This document shows, in pieces, positions 1-9,789 of a DNA stretch of 20,784 nt. The notes under the pieces were generated by a model. It did no database searches and was not told the DNA's origin. It was given only the letters and a program-made list of their open reading frames with translations. Positions within the stretch are counted from its first letter, which is position 1. Each line of letters starts with the position of its first letter. The position numbers were made by a program, and so were the translations under genes. The stretch comes from Laetiporus sulphureus 93-53 (lineage: Eukaryota; Basidiomycota; Agaricomycetes; Polyporales; Laetiporaceae): contig NW_024468611.1 of assembly GCF_001632365.1 (NCBI RefSeq), positions 1 through 20,784 on the forward strand, in the 5' to 3' direction.

Positions 1-265
1 GTGTATATAAGACCAGCCATGTAGGGGACGAAACCTCAGATTGTTTCTCCTCGTCTACTACCTATAGCACCTACTGAGCTCACCAGCTCCTTCATATATC
101 TCTCACCCCTTCCTGCGTCTGCCACGTCGACCAGTAAGTCAACAGGCTCTTATGCCACATAGGGTTCAGGGGGATACTTTTGGGATCAGGGGGATCAGAG
201 CTGCACGTTCCACGTGACTGTCTCTTTTTAGTCTTTTTGATCTCTTGTCCGGTGTTACCGTGACA
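1..265 (+). mobile_element. LTR fragment of a retroelement, cut by the window edge
   Basis: This is the promoter-to-3'-end part of an LTR. A TATA box (TATATAA, 4-10) is followed about 30 nt later by CCTCAG (34-39), a pyrimidine-rich tract, CCAGTAAGTC (131-140), and a TGACA end at 261-265. The same landmarks occur in the same order in the LTR at 19495-20000, so the two belong to related but diverged families. No complement of the predicted transcript start is found just after 265, so an attached internal region is not supported; it may be a solo or decayed LTR. The left end lies outside the window. The 3' boundary is inferred from TGACA only. Confidence 0.6.
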
Positions 266-288
266 CTGCGTCTCTCAGTAATTTTGAT

Positions 289-417
289 ATGGAAGCAGCT
301 TCAGAGGATGAATGCTTACAGCAGATACTCTCCTTGCGAAACCTGCATGAAGATGATCTTATAGCTAGCATTATGCAGGAAGAGCATGCTGCATGTAACA
401 GAGGCATTACTCATTAG
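289..417 (+). other. Short open frame, 42 codons, unassigned
   Basis: An ATG-initiated frame (MEAASEDECLQQ...) runs 42 codons to a TAG at 415-417. It is acidic and reads like protein, but no family is recognised. It lies just after the LTR fragment and before the first candidate exon at 531. It may be a remnant of the same decayed plus-strand locus. Too short to call a gene. Confidence 0.2.
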
Positions 418-530
418 ATCTTTATCTTTTTTTCTGCGATAAATACTTAAAATCCATCTTATCACTTTTCAACAACACAGCTACTCCAGAGACATTGCTG
501 CTTTCTTCTGGACTCACTGAAACTGGCATC

Positions 531-1110
531 ATGGCAGACACTGTGAGTAGCATAGCATACTATGTCACACATCTAACATTTCAATCTTTCATCATATAGT
601 ATAATGCCATGGACAGCAATCCTGCCAGAGTCTCTCAACAGATGCCAGCTAACAATGGTGCTGACACCATGCAGCCTGGTTTGTGCTATCAAAATTCTCT
701 ATAAAATGCTTGCTGAACCTTCATCAGCTACTTTTCTCATAGGACTGGATCTTCCTACCATAAGACGTACATTCATTCATCGTTCAATGCCTCTTGTCAC
801 TTTGAGCCAACATGCAAGCGTGCAAGCATTCCTGCAATCAATCTTGAGCTATAATACTCTTGCAGGACTTCTACTCAAGGATCTTCATGATTCAGGCTAG
901 CTGGAGGATGCCTGCATTGCATCATCTCATTATGCAGTACTGGTGGAGCATGATGAATACTGAGATTCACGTTCTTACAGTTTTCATGACATCGGTCCAT
1001 TTTCATCCTTGCATGATCAAGGTGAAGGTGAAGGCATGGTATCGCTAAGCCCGGTCAACTTGTCTTCACAATATCCTGCTGCTGTCCTTTTGGACGCCAA
1101 TCCACAGTAG
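531..1110 (+). pseudogene. Candidate exons of an unidentified, decayed plus-strand gene
   Basis: A plausible start is ATG at 531 (MADT), followed by a well-formed 57-nt intron (GTGAGT at 543, acceptor AG at 598-599) into an open block (YNAMDSNPARVSQQ...). A second intron is possible at 679-742 (GTTTGT to TCATAG), leading to a frame (GLDLPTIRRTF...) that stops at 898-900. The same frame continues as protein-like sequence (LEDACIASSHYAVL..., then DSRSYSFHDIGPFSS...) with stops at about 898, 958 and 1108. Several splice choices are possible and none gives a recognisable domain. I read it as an eroded coding region rather than a working gene. The two introns are the best evidence that it once encoded protein. 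Confidence 0.3.
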
Positions 1111-1467
1111 CTGTTATATGTCATTTACATCTACAATAAGGTGAGCAACACTTAGGTACTTCATCTTCTTAATAGTGGTGAAGTGACATGCTGCACTTAT
1201 AGATGCCTTCCATGATGCGCACATCAAGCAGTTCTGGTTCTGGGCAATTTCTACCAGCAGCCACTCATCAAAATGCGGTGTTCCACTATCTCAATGCTTA
1301 CTTTGCGAATGAACTGCAGATCATGATAAACCTTTTCTTCCCAGCACCTAGTACCCCGCTTCCTTTGTTTACTCATTGTCTGCATGTCAACACTTCCTCG
1401 TGTAGTCCACTTTTGTATTTACTTCCATCCAACCGTGCATAGCGTGGTATACAAATAAATGTACAAA

Positions 1468-3360
1468 AAAAAATACAGAAGTTACCATTGAGCCCATTCT
1501 GCCACCAGCTTCAGGCTCGGATCCTGAACCGAAGCTGAAGTAGAAATTGATGTCATCTGCTGACACGCAATCTGAGCTTGACCATGAATCATTCCAGTCT
1601 GTCATACAAGATGGAAGATTCTTCGATATGTCAGTCATCTTGCAGTGCTACTGTAGAAGGAAGCTTGACTGTCTACTTGTCTCTCAGGCACAGATGATGA
1701 GCTCACACTGATCACCAGTACACTGCCAGGGCAGCTGGCAGAAATAGCGACTGCAGAGGCTGACTCGACTCTTCATTCATTCTCAAGTTCAGAATGAGGT
1801 GGAGGGTGAAGGTGACACAGAATATTATCTAGTGGATCCTTCTCCAATGCCTGAGACTCCTCCACCATTGCTGCATAGTCCTTCACACAAGCTGCTTCCC
1901 ATGATGCCAATGAAGCAGTCATTTAAAGCTTCACAAATGAACTTTTTACATGCCCTCGATGCCGGGAGATATATCTGACCTACCTGAACCTTCATTCTTT
2001 GCCATGGAGCAGCTGTCCAAAGCTGATCACATGCTGATAAACCTCGATGTGATGGCAAAGACTCCGAGGCCTTTAGGGGCTGGATTGCAGACTCTTGTCT
2101 TTTAGCACTCTTCGCATGGCCCGTTCTCTTGAGCACAATTGACCCCACCAAATGGCAATGCCACCTACATTATGGGTGGCTTGGATGCAGATGCTCGGAG
2201 CATTGACTCAGAAGAAGAGCAACTTAAAGGTCCATTTCGACAATGATGTTGAGACCGCAGATGCAGAAAGCCACACAGATCTTCCCTCACAGGAGCCTCT
2301 CAGTTTTCCTGCTGGCATAGTGACATCGAGCACTCTGTGGTGAGATGAGGCTCAGTCAAGTGCAAGAATGACGATGCTAATTTCTTGCATAAAGGCTGAG
2401 GACTACCCCACTGAGCCTCCCAAGCCAGTCATAGCCTGTCACCAACTGTGGGATATGCAGATCATGGAAGTGTTCGACTGCGAGATGAAGATGGAGGAGA
2501 AAGCCCCAGAGCTACTGCAAGATCCCATCCCAGAGCAGAAGCCCAGTCGCAGAACAAAGATATCAGGTTCCTCGAACTAGAAGCCAAGAATCTGGTGGAG
2601 ATCGTTGGTGCGATGAGTCAGGAAGTAGAGAATGTCATTGAAGAGTCTGACAGCCCATTGCCTCGCAATGAGGTGCTCACTCGTACTCGAGAGTCCACCA
2701 CGCACATGGCTGAGGATCTCATCAAATTTGACAGGTTGTCTGCCATCATCAACAGCTGGATAGCACTAGTGAAACTCAGGCTAGCATTGGTGGAAGTTGT
2801 CGTGCCCACATGCCCACCCTTGCAGAGTGGAACGCCGGCGAAGCTTGCATGCCAGTCTGCATCTGCCATCAAGAGTGTCGAGAAGGATGTTCACATACTT
2901 TGAATGCATATCTCATGGTGAGCTTTGAGATACATTGTGATCAATCACAGTCCCTAACAGAGTATATCATCTGAACAGGACATAGCAAGGCATATCATTC
3001 TCAGCCCAGATCCTCACTCCACTTGCCAATCAAGGGGCTAGGATGGATCAAGCAGCAGGAGTAGAAAAGCAACGCAGAGCAGCCATAGCAGCTGAGGCAT
3101 CATGCAAATGATGACCTCCACCTTTTTTGGGTGCTTATGGCATGGAATGGACAGGTGAGTCTGCATGTTCTCGTCACTCCGAAGATGTGTTGAGAAATTT
3201 TGTGCAGAGGTGAGGAAGCTGGATCTTTGCAGTGGACCGACCAGCATTGCCATGCATGGGCAGCTCATTCAGACAGGCTCAAGACAGAGAGGGCCAGCCA
3301 TGCATGAGTTTGTCAAGCATGTCGAGCTATGTGTCAGAGGAGATGGGCAGAATGTGTGAA
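1468..3360 (+). pseudogene. Decayed coding region, family not recognised
   Basis: A chain of plus-strand protein-like blocks changes frame repeatedly: acidic/proline-rich EVTIEPILPPASGSDPEPK (from about 1468); TDDELTLITSTLPGQ (1690-1797, ends in TGA); EVEGEGDTEYYLVDPSPMP (1796-1978); SDLPEPSFFAMEQLSKAD (1974-2105); NGNATYIMGGLDADARS (2142-2246); a 151-codon stretch (2448-2903) containing FLELEAKNLVEIVGAMSQEV; and RKLDLCSGPTSIAMHGQ within 3165-3359. At 1792-1798 GAATGAG looks like GAAGAG with one inserted base, so the next block is one frame off. Composition is acidic, Pro- and Ser-rich, typical of disordered protein. No catalytic motif was seen. It could be a decayed host gene or the cargo of a mobile element. 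Confidence 0.35.
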
Positions 3361-4150
3361 CCCGAAGCAGTGGTCATGCCAGGGCTCGCTGCCACATGGT
3401 TAATGCTACCAGAGGACATGTCGAGCTCCACGGCATGAACCTGAAGGAGAGTCTGAGCTGCTCACTGTCGAGTCCGTGCACGAACTGCGGATGATCCTTA
3501 ATATATACATTGCTGTCAAGTATTTGTGACCATTCCTTTCTGGCACACTGCCGTGCAATGTGCTGAAATTGTGACATTGTCGTTGACCTATTCATGGCCA
3601 ATCCTTTCTTGCCAGGCACTTCTGTGAAATGGTATGTGTGTGCAGATCATATGAAGCAGCGACCACAGAGTAGCACGTGTATCACATACATTCATGTTCT
3701 AGTTCTTTTCTCTCTTCATGTCTCTACCAATTTGACAAGCTACTTCTCTTCATACCTCCTGACCAAAGCAGAGGTGGAGGAGCAAGATCACAGACATGAT
3801 GAGGAATCCCGAGTGAGGGCTCCTGGGCTGGCATAACAGAAATTTCACCACCATCACTAGCTCATCACGCATGGTCGTCTTCTCCTCAAGGAACGGATCC
3901 AAGTCAGCAAGGGCTATCCAGAGCGGCCACCCGGTGAGCTCTTGCCTGTTTGGGTTGTGCACCAGGACAGCACAGTTTCATGGTCTGTTTGTGACATCAT
4001 GACGTTGGCGGTGATCAGTAGATCAAGCATGATGCAAAAGGGGATGACATGTCATATGCGTTCATCGAGTAGAGTGGGAGTCATCGAGTCACTTATCAAA
4101 TCATGATGTAGAACAAAGCCTAAGTCGAGGGTGCCTGTTTCATTCAGCCC
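3361..4150. other. No gene recognised
   Basis: Only short open frames on both strands with no recognisable domain. The sequence resembles the preceding decayed region in composition and ends at the TATA box of the RING-finger gene. Confidence 0.5.
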
Positions 4151-4151
4151 T

Positions 4152-4159
4152 TATATATA
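4152..4159 (+). promoter_or_regulatory. TATA box of the RING-finger gene
   Basis: TATATATA lies 49 nt upstream of the ATG at 4208. That spacing would put a transcription start near 4182 and give a short leader. The position supports 4208 as the true start of a self-contained small gene. Confidence 0.5.
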
Positions 4160-4207
4160 GCATGTAGCAGGCACTGGCTCCATTTTCAGATCTCACACCT
4201 CCATGCT

Positions 4208-4816
4208 ATGCACACTCTCTGCAGAATATGTGAAGGTAGGCTTGCAGAAAATGCATCTGCCCTCGTGGAAACAGTCATCATTGGATCTTGTGGTTAAGGG
4301 CTATGTCTATCTTCCAAATGTCCTATGTTTCATTTTGTTTTTTTCTCACAGGTCATGTATTCTGCCACCACTGCCTCACGCAACATCTCTATAATAGTAA
4401 TGTGGAAACGGAGCCTACATGTCCAGAATGTACATCCGTTGTGGATATTCAGAGTATGAAGTAAGTCTTCTTGGCTGGCACGGAGGATGAAACAGACATA
4501 TACTCCAGGCAGCAAGTCACTGCGTGTGTAGACTTCTCATGTTCTGCCATAAGTCTTGATTGACTCCTTTCACAGGGATCCAATGATTGCTGTGGAGATC
4601 ATGAGACTTTGCACGCTGGCTGACAGCAGGTACATTCTCAACGAATGCCACAAATTACTCCTCAAACAATGTGATATGAATACTCAACTGTTGAATGACC
4701 TCGAGCATGAGATAGAAGATGGAAAAGGGTGGAAGAAAGCAGCTGAACATGGCAGGGATGAAATGTACAAGTTGACTGAGAAGTATCGTGAACAGCGGCT
4801 GCAACTGCAACGTTAG
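4208..4816 (+). CDS. Small C3HC4 RING-finger protein, 3 exons, 144 aa
   Basis: Exons 4208-4292, 4352-4460 and 4576-4816 join in phase into 144 codons plus TAG. Introns are 59 nt (GTTAAG...CTCACAG) and 115 nt (GTAAGT...TTCACAG). Splicing assembles a complete RING finger that no single frame shows: C5-x2-C8, C28-x-H30, C33-x2-C36, C52-x2-C55, with the SCGHVFCHHC core straddling intron 1. RING fingers of this type usually act as E3 ubiquitin ligases, binding two zinc ions and an E2 enzyme; that role is inferred. Residues from about 66 on are charged and helical (NDLEHEIEDGKGWKKAAEHG), suggesting a coiled coil. There is no membrane segment. The start is the in-frame ATG nearest the RING; a different-frame ATG at 4203 was not used. 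The surrounding DNA is decayed, so expression is uncertain. Confidence 0.72.
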
Positions 4817-4888
4817 CTTGGCCTCATGGACCACATAAGCCTGTTTTGGTACTTAGTATCATCATATATATCTGGCAACATCTAACAT

Positions 4889-5560
4889 TTGATGATTAGA
4901 TCACAACATATCCTCATGGAGACTTCCAGGCATAGCCAATTGCTCATCAATCTATGTTCCCTTGCATTACCCACCACCAATCATGTTCTGAACCTTTTCT
5001 TGTCTTTCAGTCATGCTTTGTTACACTTCTATCTCATCATTTGCATACGTTCTGCTCTAATTATGGTGAAACTGTGGACTTGTGAAGCAGCCGTTCTGAG
5101 CGACTTGCTGCTTCCAAGCTTCTTAATGGCTCACTGCCATTCAGGCTCTTCTGATGCACATTTATTTGTTATATGTTTCTTGGCCGCACTGTCAATAGAG
5201 TCCAAGCATTTGTCCAACAGTGGATCACTTCATTTCTGGGTGAGGAATGGCCAATCAGATGGGTCAAACGTGTTCTGCCTGAGTCTGAAGTGCGCTGTCA
5301 GACAGACTAGCCAATGCTCGATGAGGATAAGGTAGTCATGACAGCTCGCTGACTGTGCTGTGGCTGAGCATCTGTAGCACAGCAAGAGTTTGACATCTGG
5401 ATGTTGATGGCGTGTTCCTGGGTGTTTCATGAGAGGTGGTTACTGGAGTGCTCACAGAGATCGCACCAGGCCAGCATTTACTTTGATGCCTTCCAAGACA
5501 TGGTGTTGATTGGAACAACTTCCTTCCCAGTTGCTGCAAGTCATAGTGTCCAGCCCGATA
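4889..5560 (+). pseudogene. Decayed coding remnant, unidentified
   Basis: Protein-like plus-strand segments include one around 5180-5330 (GRTVNRVQAFVQQWITSFLG, then EEWPIRWVKRVLPESEV) and one around 5390-5540 (HQASIYFDAFQDMVLIG), interrupted by in-frame stops. The 148-codon open frame at 4889-5335 is in another frame and looks less like protein. No family is recognised. This may continue the decayed locus that starts at 531. Confidence 0.25.
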
Positions 5561-5860
5561 GTTGAAGGTGAAAAGCATCGCGATACAACAAGCTTGAAAC
5601 AGACTCATGTCATTGATTAGGCTCATCATGATCGATATGTTTGGAGTTATACACTGTTCAGCATATCTCACATTTTCGCAACTGCCCCACGGCTCCGAGC
5701 CCTATGATCACCGCATCAGGCCCATCTGCGGTGACACTGAACACCTCAGCCCAGCCTCGGGGTACTGCAGTCACTGTTAACAAGACTACGTGTCAAGCTT
5801 GCACGACTACTGTGAAGACTAAGGACGCCGTTGATGCAAACTGCATGGACACTGATTAAT

Positions 5861-6073
5861 ACAGCCATGATCCATCGTGTACGATGGCTGGAGGGCGTAT
5901 GTAATGGTGCACTCCGTAGAGCGCCGACACTTGTTCCCTCAGCCACAACCCCATTTCGGCAGTGGCTGAGCCATTGCCTTTTTGAGTCACTCCCCACTTT
6001 TACTCAACTGTTTCACTCGTTTCGCACCCCTGCACTCTTTTGAACCCCTAAAAAATTACCTACAGGTTCTACG
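5861..6073. other. Non-coding stretch with two inverted repeats
   Basis: No coding signal is seen. Two hairpin-capable repeats are present: CCATCGT-GT-ACGATGG around 5872-5887, and CTCAGCCAC (5938-5946) paired with GTGGCTGAG (5962-5970) across a 15-nt loop. A pyrimidine-rich tract follows up to a TATA box at 6074. Confidence 0.4.
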
Positions 6074-6081
6074 TATAAATA
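6074..6081 (+). promoter_or_regulatory. TATA box (TATAAATA)
   Basis: This is the best TATA match between the RING gene and the DUF6534 gene. It should start transcription near 6105. The first ATG after it opens a five-codon frame (6163) and the second a 46-codon frame (6181). What it drives is unclear. Confidence 0.4.
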
Positions 6082-6180
6082 GAGGCCTGAAACCCCATGT
6101 GTAGAGCAGCGCTCGTCTTATAGAAATTTCAGAGTCTTACAACCTGTCTTTTCCCTGCACGTGATGCTCTTGCTCATGTG

Positions 6181-6321
6181 ATGCCACCAACTACAAAAGT
6201 AGCTGCAAATGTCACACAATCTGTCACTATAGCGAGTGAAGTGCCAAACTTGGAATATACTATGGCAAATGCAACACATGCAAATACATGTTGTAAAGAG
6301 AAAATACCAAACCGGATATAG
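6181..6321 (+). CDS. Possible small ORF, 46 aa, unassigned
   Basis: The ATG at 6181 opens MPPTTKVAANVTQSVTIASE..., rich in Thr, Val and Ala and ending with adjacent cysteines (HANTCCKEK), stop at 6319-6321. It lies about 75 nt after a predicted transcription start. A shift of one frame just before the stop would continue as a cysteine-containing stretch (ACICNCKKNGSMSGVAGEDY) to a TGA at about 6425, so this may be the start of a longer gene with a lesion or an unrecognised splice. No family is recognised. Confidence 0.2.
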   Translation: MPPTTKVAANVTQSVTIASEVPNLEYTMANATHANTCCKEKIPNRI

Positions 6322-6850
6322 CATGCATATGTAACTGTAAAAAAAATGGTTCCATGTCTGGGGTGGCGGGAGAAGATTATTCGGATTCGCGCGTCAATCA
6401 AGAAGCCTCTGCAACATATCATTGATGCCCAAGGTCGCCGGCTTCAATACTGTTGCAGCCTAAATCAGGTAATATCTGCTAGTAGTCTGATAGTAACGCG
6501 CAGCTCCTATCGCCGATGGGTGGTGCATCTATCAAGAAGAGGTCTGATTCAATTGGTATCCGACTGTATGCTCTCGAAGAAACAACTGCTCAAAGTTACT
6601 CCACAAGTTGATTGCTCCGATTCCACGGAAAGTCTGTTATGCTGAACCAGTGCAGGACGGAACACACCGTACCTCGTGCCTTATTGGTCAAACACTGCAT
6701 GCTTGTTCCGGAGAAAGCTGATATGATGTCTCTTCTTGATTGGAAAAATCAGAACTCTGTGAAACACGCGGTGCCGCTTGTACTCCTTGTGACAGCCGAC
6801 GGTCCTGGAAACTTCCCATGAAATCACTACCTTCATTGTGCAGCAATCAC
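6322..6850. other. No gene assigned; scattered protein-like pieces
   Basis: Plus-strand open pieces occur (GGASIKKRSDSIGIRLYALE near 6515-6575; LCETRGAACTPCDSRRSWK near 6745-6805) but could not be joined in phase into anything recognisable. They could be exons of a small cysteine-containing protein or eroded coding sequence. Confidence 0.3.
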
Positions 6851-6854
6851 TCGG

Positions 6855-6862
6855 TGAGTATA
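6855..6862 (+). promoter_or_regulatory. Possible TATA box of the DUF6534 gene
   Basis: GTATATAT lies about 75 nt upstream of the ATG at 6934, a suitable distance for a short leader. Support is position only. Confidence 0.35.
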
Positions 6863-6933
6863 TATGTGCTTCAATTGTTTATCAAGCGCGAGCTTCATGC
6901 CAAATTGGACCCCCTAGTTCTTGCCCAGCTCAA

Positions 6934-8946
6934 ATGGCGCAATCCATTCTACATTCCCTCCTAGAGTCGTTTGCTTGTCAACTGATTGGCTTCGCAATAG
7001 CAACGGCGTCAGCTACATGTCATAGATATGTACTCACTATGGTGGCTAACGACAAGCTGCACAGGATATTTGGAATCACGGTTTTGCAAACTCACATGTA
7101 CTATCGCGACTATACCAACGACGGCCGATCGCTCAAGTTGATAGTAAGTTCGATGAACTTCAACCCGTCATTGTCGGCTACTTCATAGTAGGGCTGTTCA
7201 GGTCGCAGTGCTTTTGTATGTGTTAATTTTATAACTCTGGATGAGTCAGCCTCTTACCATTCTGTGACGCTCAGCGCTCTAGATATTCTCACCACCATCC
7301 TTACCGCGCATTCTATATACACGTACTGGATTCTGAACTTCGAAAATGTACTTGCGGACGCGACAATGGTGTGGTGAGTACTTGGCTGCAACTCACGTGA
7401 ACACGACATTAATCGTCAAGGCGTGCATGTCAGGAGCTTCCGGGTAGGTAGTCATTGGTGATCGATACGTGCAGGTAGATGTTATTGACGTCGTATACCT
7501 TTGACATGTACAAGCTCGAGAACGGGATCACGGTATGTGTCCCATGTGATCTAGAGTCTGCTTGAAGAATATGGACGTTTTGTTCGTTTTCTAGGTCCTC
7601 ATTACCTTCATCGTTCAGGGGTGCGTACTCTATACCAGCTTGCGAGACAGATATATTTAATTTCAATATGTCCCAACACTGACTTAACGTTACATATAGC
7701 TATTTCGCTGAACGTCTGTGGCACTGTAGGTAATTTCCAGGATCTGTGTCGATGGCCGCCTAATGTTAGCTCAGTCAGTAACAATAATGTTTTCGTCACC
7801 GGTGGCATCGTGAGTACATCGTCATAGGGACTTTCGTCATCGCTGAGGAGCATGTTATTCTCAAGTCAATCCTTGCCTTTGGAGCACTCGGTAAGTGAAT
7901 ATATCGAGCCTCCAGAACTCTCGCTTAGGTTGAGTATAGGTACTGGTATTGGTACGTATCTGTAATCATTCGTGCTTTCGATGCTTATAACAGCTCATCT
8001 TAGAAACCACGGCACACCTGTGAGCTTCATATACCCATTATAATTAATATCTGATTGGCCTGTTCTAGGTTCCTGCACCCTCAAGCTGCTAGCTTATCCT
8101 CGAGGGAGGTTTTGGTATGACGTTTTCTACGTAATCGTGGTCTTTTTCACCTGCATCAAAACCAGATCGTCGGAGGATGCGTACAAGGGCTTGCAGCTCT
8201 ATGCGATATACTGATTACTGGCAGTTTGTGCTACTACCTGCATAGTGGCCGTGGGATGATCAAGACGTACGACATTCATTCTCTATTTTCATCGCAGTGC
8301 TAATTGAATGGAATTTCCAGCACAAATGAACTCATTGATAAATTGATGCTATACGCTGTGAACAGAGGAGGATTGACATCGTACGTGACATGATCACATT
8401 ATCATACTCTAAGTTCGAAAATGAGATTGCTTTTTAGGGTCGTTCAAACATTGTTCCTCATCCTTGTACGCATTGCGCGATATTTGAGAACTACCAAGCT
8501 GATTCATGTTCAGAATGTCTCACTACCTGGAAGATTCTACTGGATCCCATTTCACATGGCGGTTGGGAAGCGTACGTCCTCAATGGTTTTACAAGATGGT
8601 CGTAGTCTTACACTGCGGCTAGTATATGTGAACTCACTTCTTGCTACGTCAGTGTCGAGCAATGGCACTAGGCATATGCTGACTTGTCTCAACAGCCTGA
8701 ACGTGCGCAAGCGGCTCCGTAGCACGGACATAGAGTTGACAGTGCCGTCAACTATAGCCTTCAAAGTCGTTCAACCCCCTAACGTCTCCAGCACATCGAC
8801 TAGTACTCATGATGGTAGTCTCCGTGCTGTGAGTTTTTGACTGCCGCTTCTCGCCCGTTCACTAATACTAAGCATCTCATGCGAAGGCAAACAAACCGAT
8901 TGAACTGGTTAGCATGGATCGTTCTAACGACGAAGAGGCTTTGTAG
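6934..8946 (+). CDS. DUF6534-family seven-helix membrane protein, 20 exons, 314 aa
   Basis: Exons: 6934-7007, 7065-7143, 7202-7215, 7275-7373, 7434-7443, 7515-7532, 7595-7620, 7700-7729, 7779-7809, 7866-7890, 7940-7951, 8004-8019, 8069-8114, 8166-8266, 8321-8380, 8438-8465, 8514-8571, 8623-8647, 8696-8828, 8887-8946. All join in phase (945 nt); introns are 48-79 nt. Family landmarks appear in order: GITVLQTHMYYRDY (28-41), ALDILTTILTAHSIYTYW (57-74), WSFRLENGITVLITFIVQ (89-106), ALCDILITGSLCYYL (171-185), NELIDKLMLYAVNRGGLTS (195-213), GKLYVNSLLATLNVRKRLR (about 241-259). About seven hydrophobic helices are predicted, with a polar C-terminal tail. These fungal proteins have no established function. 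Introns 5, 9 and 19 use AAG acceptors and are the least certain; if intron 19 is retained the protein ends at 8840. No lesion was found. Confidence 0.85.
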
Positions 8947-9789
8947 AGAGGACCGATTTTTCATTCGTTTTGCCGTATTTCCATCGATGCCAACGAGTGT
9001 GCACGTTTATTTCATCAGCTACTAGACTTCAACCTTTAGTGGAACCAGTTCATGTCTGGATAATCTCCTCAAACAAATATTCAGCTTGTGTAGCGATGCT
9101 GTCATGCCAACGTTTAAGATGCCAATTTCTGATAGGCTTGGGAAGTTTCAGAGGGCATCGTGGTTCTGATATTCGATGTAGCCAATCATGTTTCTCCATT
9201 GACTCAGTCGGTATGCTTCCCAGAGCTTGATCGTCAAGTAGCACTGTCTGTGTGGCAAACTCAGGTTGATTTTTGGGTCGTTGACACTTCACCGAATGTC
9301 ACGAACTCAGCTGCAGAGCGAGATATGCTGACTAATTACTAGACGGCACCATATCCAAGCGCATCTCATGTGTTGATTGAACGGCCTTCTATCCATCGCT
9401 CATTTTTGTCCTGTACAAAGGGCACCCGCCACAACGTGGCTCGACCTCCCTACACCCGCTCGAAATAAAGCAACAGGTGCACGCAGGCAGCTTATCAAAG
9501 AGTACACTAACAAGGGTCCGTGTGAACCACTGAAGTGCTCGAAGTTAGACCAGGGAAGTGGCAGAGCTGCAGCGCTTTTGAAAATTCTAGTTGCAGCACG
9601 TACACACGATGCATCACCTTGTATGCACTAGAGATACCTTGGCTGCTTGCTCTGATTCAGTCCTTCCGTCACTGCACACTCTGTATGATATGCCAAAGTT
9701 CACAGTACACAGTCCATATGCCCAAGCGTGACTTCGTTGAGCATCTTCATACATGATCAGAATTTCGCGTAGATACGGCAAGGCCTGAA
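8947..9789. other. Intergenic region between convergent genes
   Basis: This lies between the 3' ends of the DUF6534 gene (+) and the GMC gene (-). Open frames of up to 86 codons exist on both strands, but none shows a recognisable domain or can be extended by splicing. It should hold the 3' untranslated regions of both genes. Confidence 0.5.

Noticed and set aside
1387..1638. 83-codon minus-strand frame
   Set aside because: The opposite strand reads as acidic, proline-rich protein here, matching the neighbouring plus-strand blocks.
4889..5335. 148-codon plus-strand open frame as a membrane protein gene
   Set aside because: Composition is odd for a real protein; another frame in the same stretch reads more like coding sequence. 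No start context or domain is seen.
7810..7830. Frameshift in the DUF6534 gene after VFVTGGI
   Set aside because: First read as a lesion, but GTGAGT at 7810 with an AAG acceptor at 7865 gives a 56-nt intron that keeps frame and family sequence.
9050..9292. 80-codon minus-strand frame as a gene
   Set aside because: No recognisable domain, no extension by splicing, and it lies between two convergent 3' ends.
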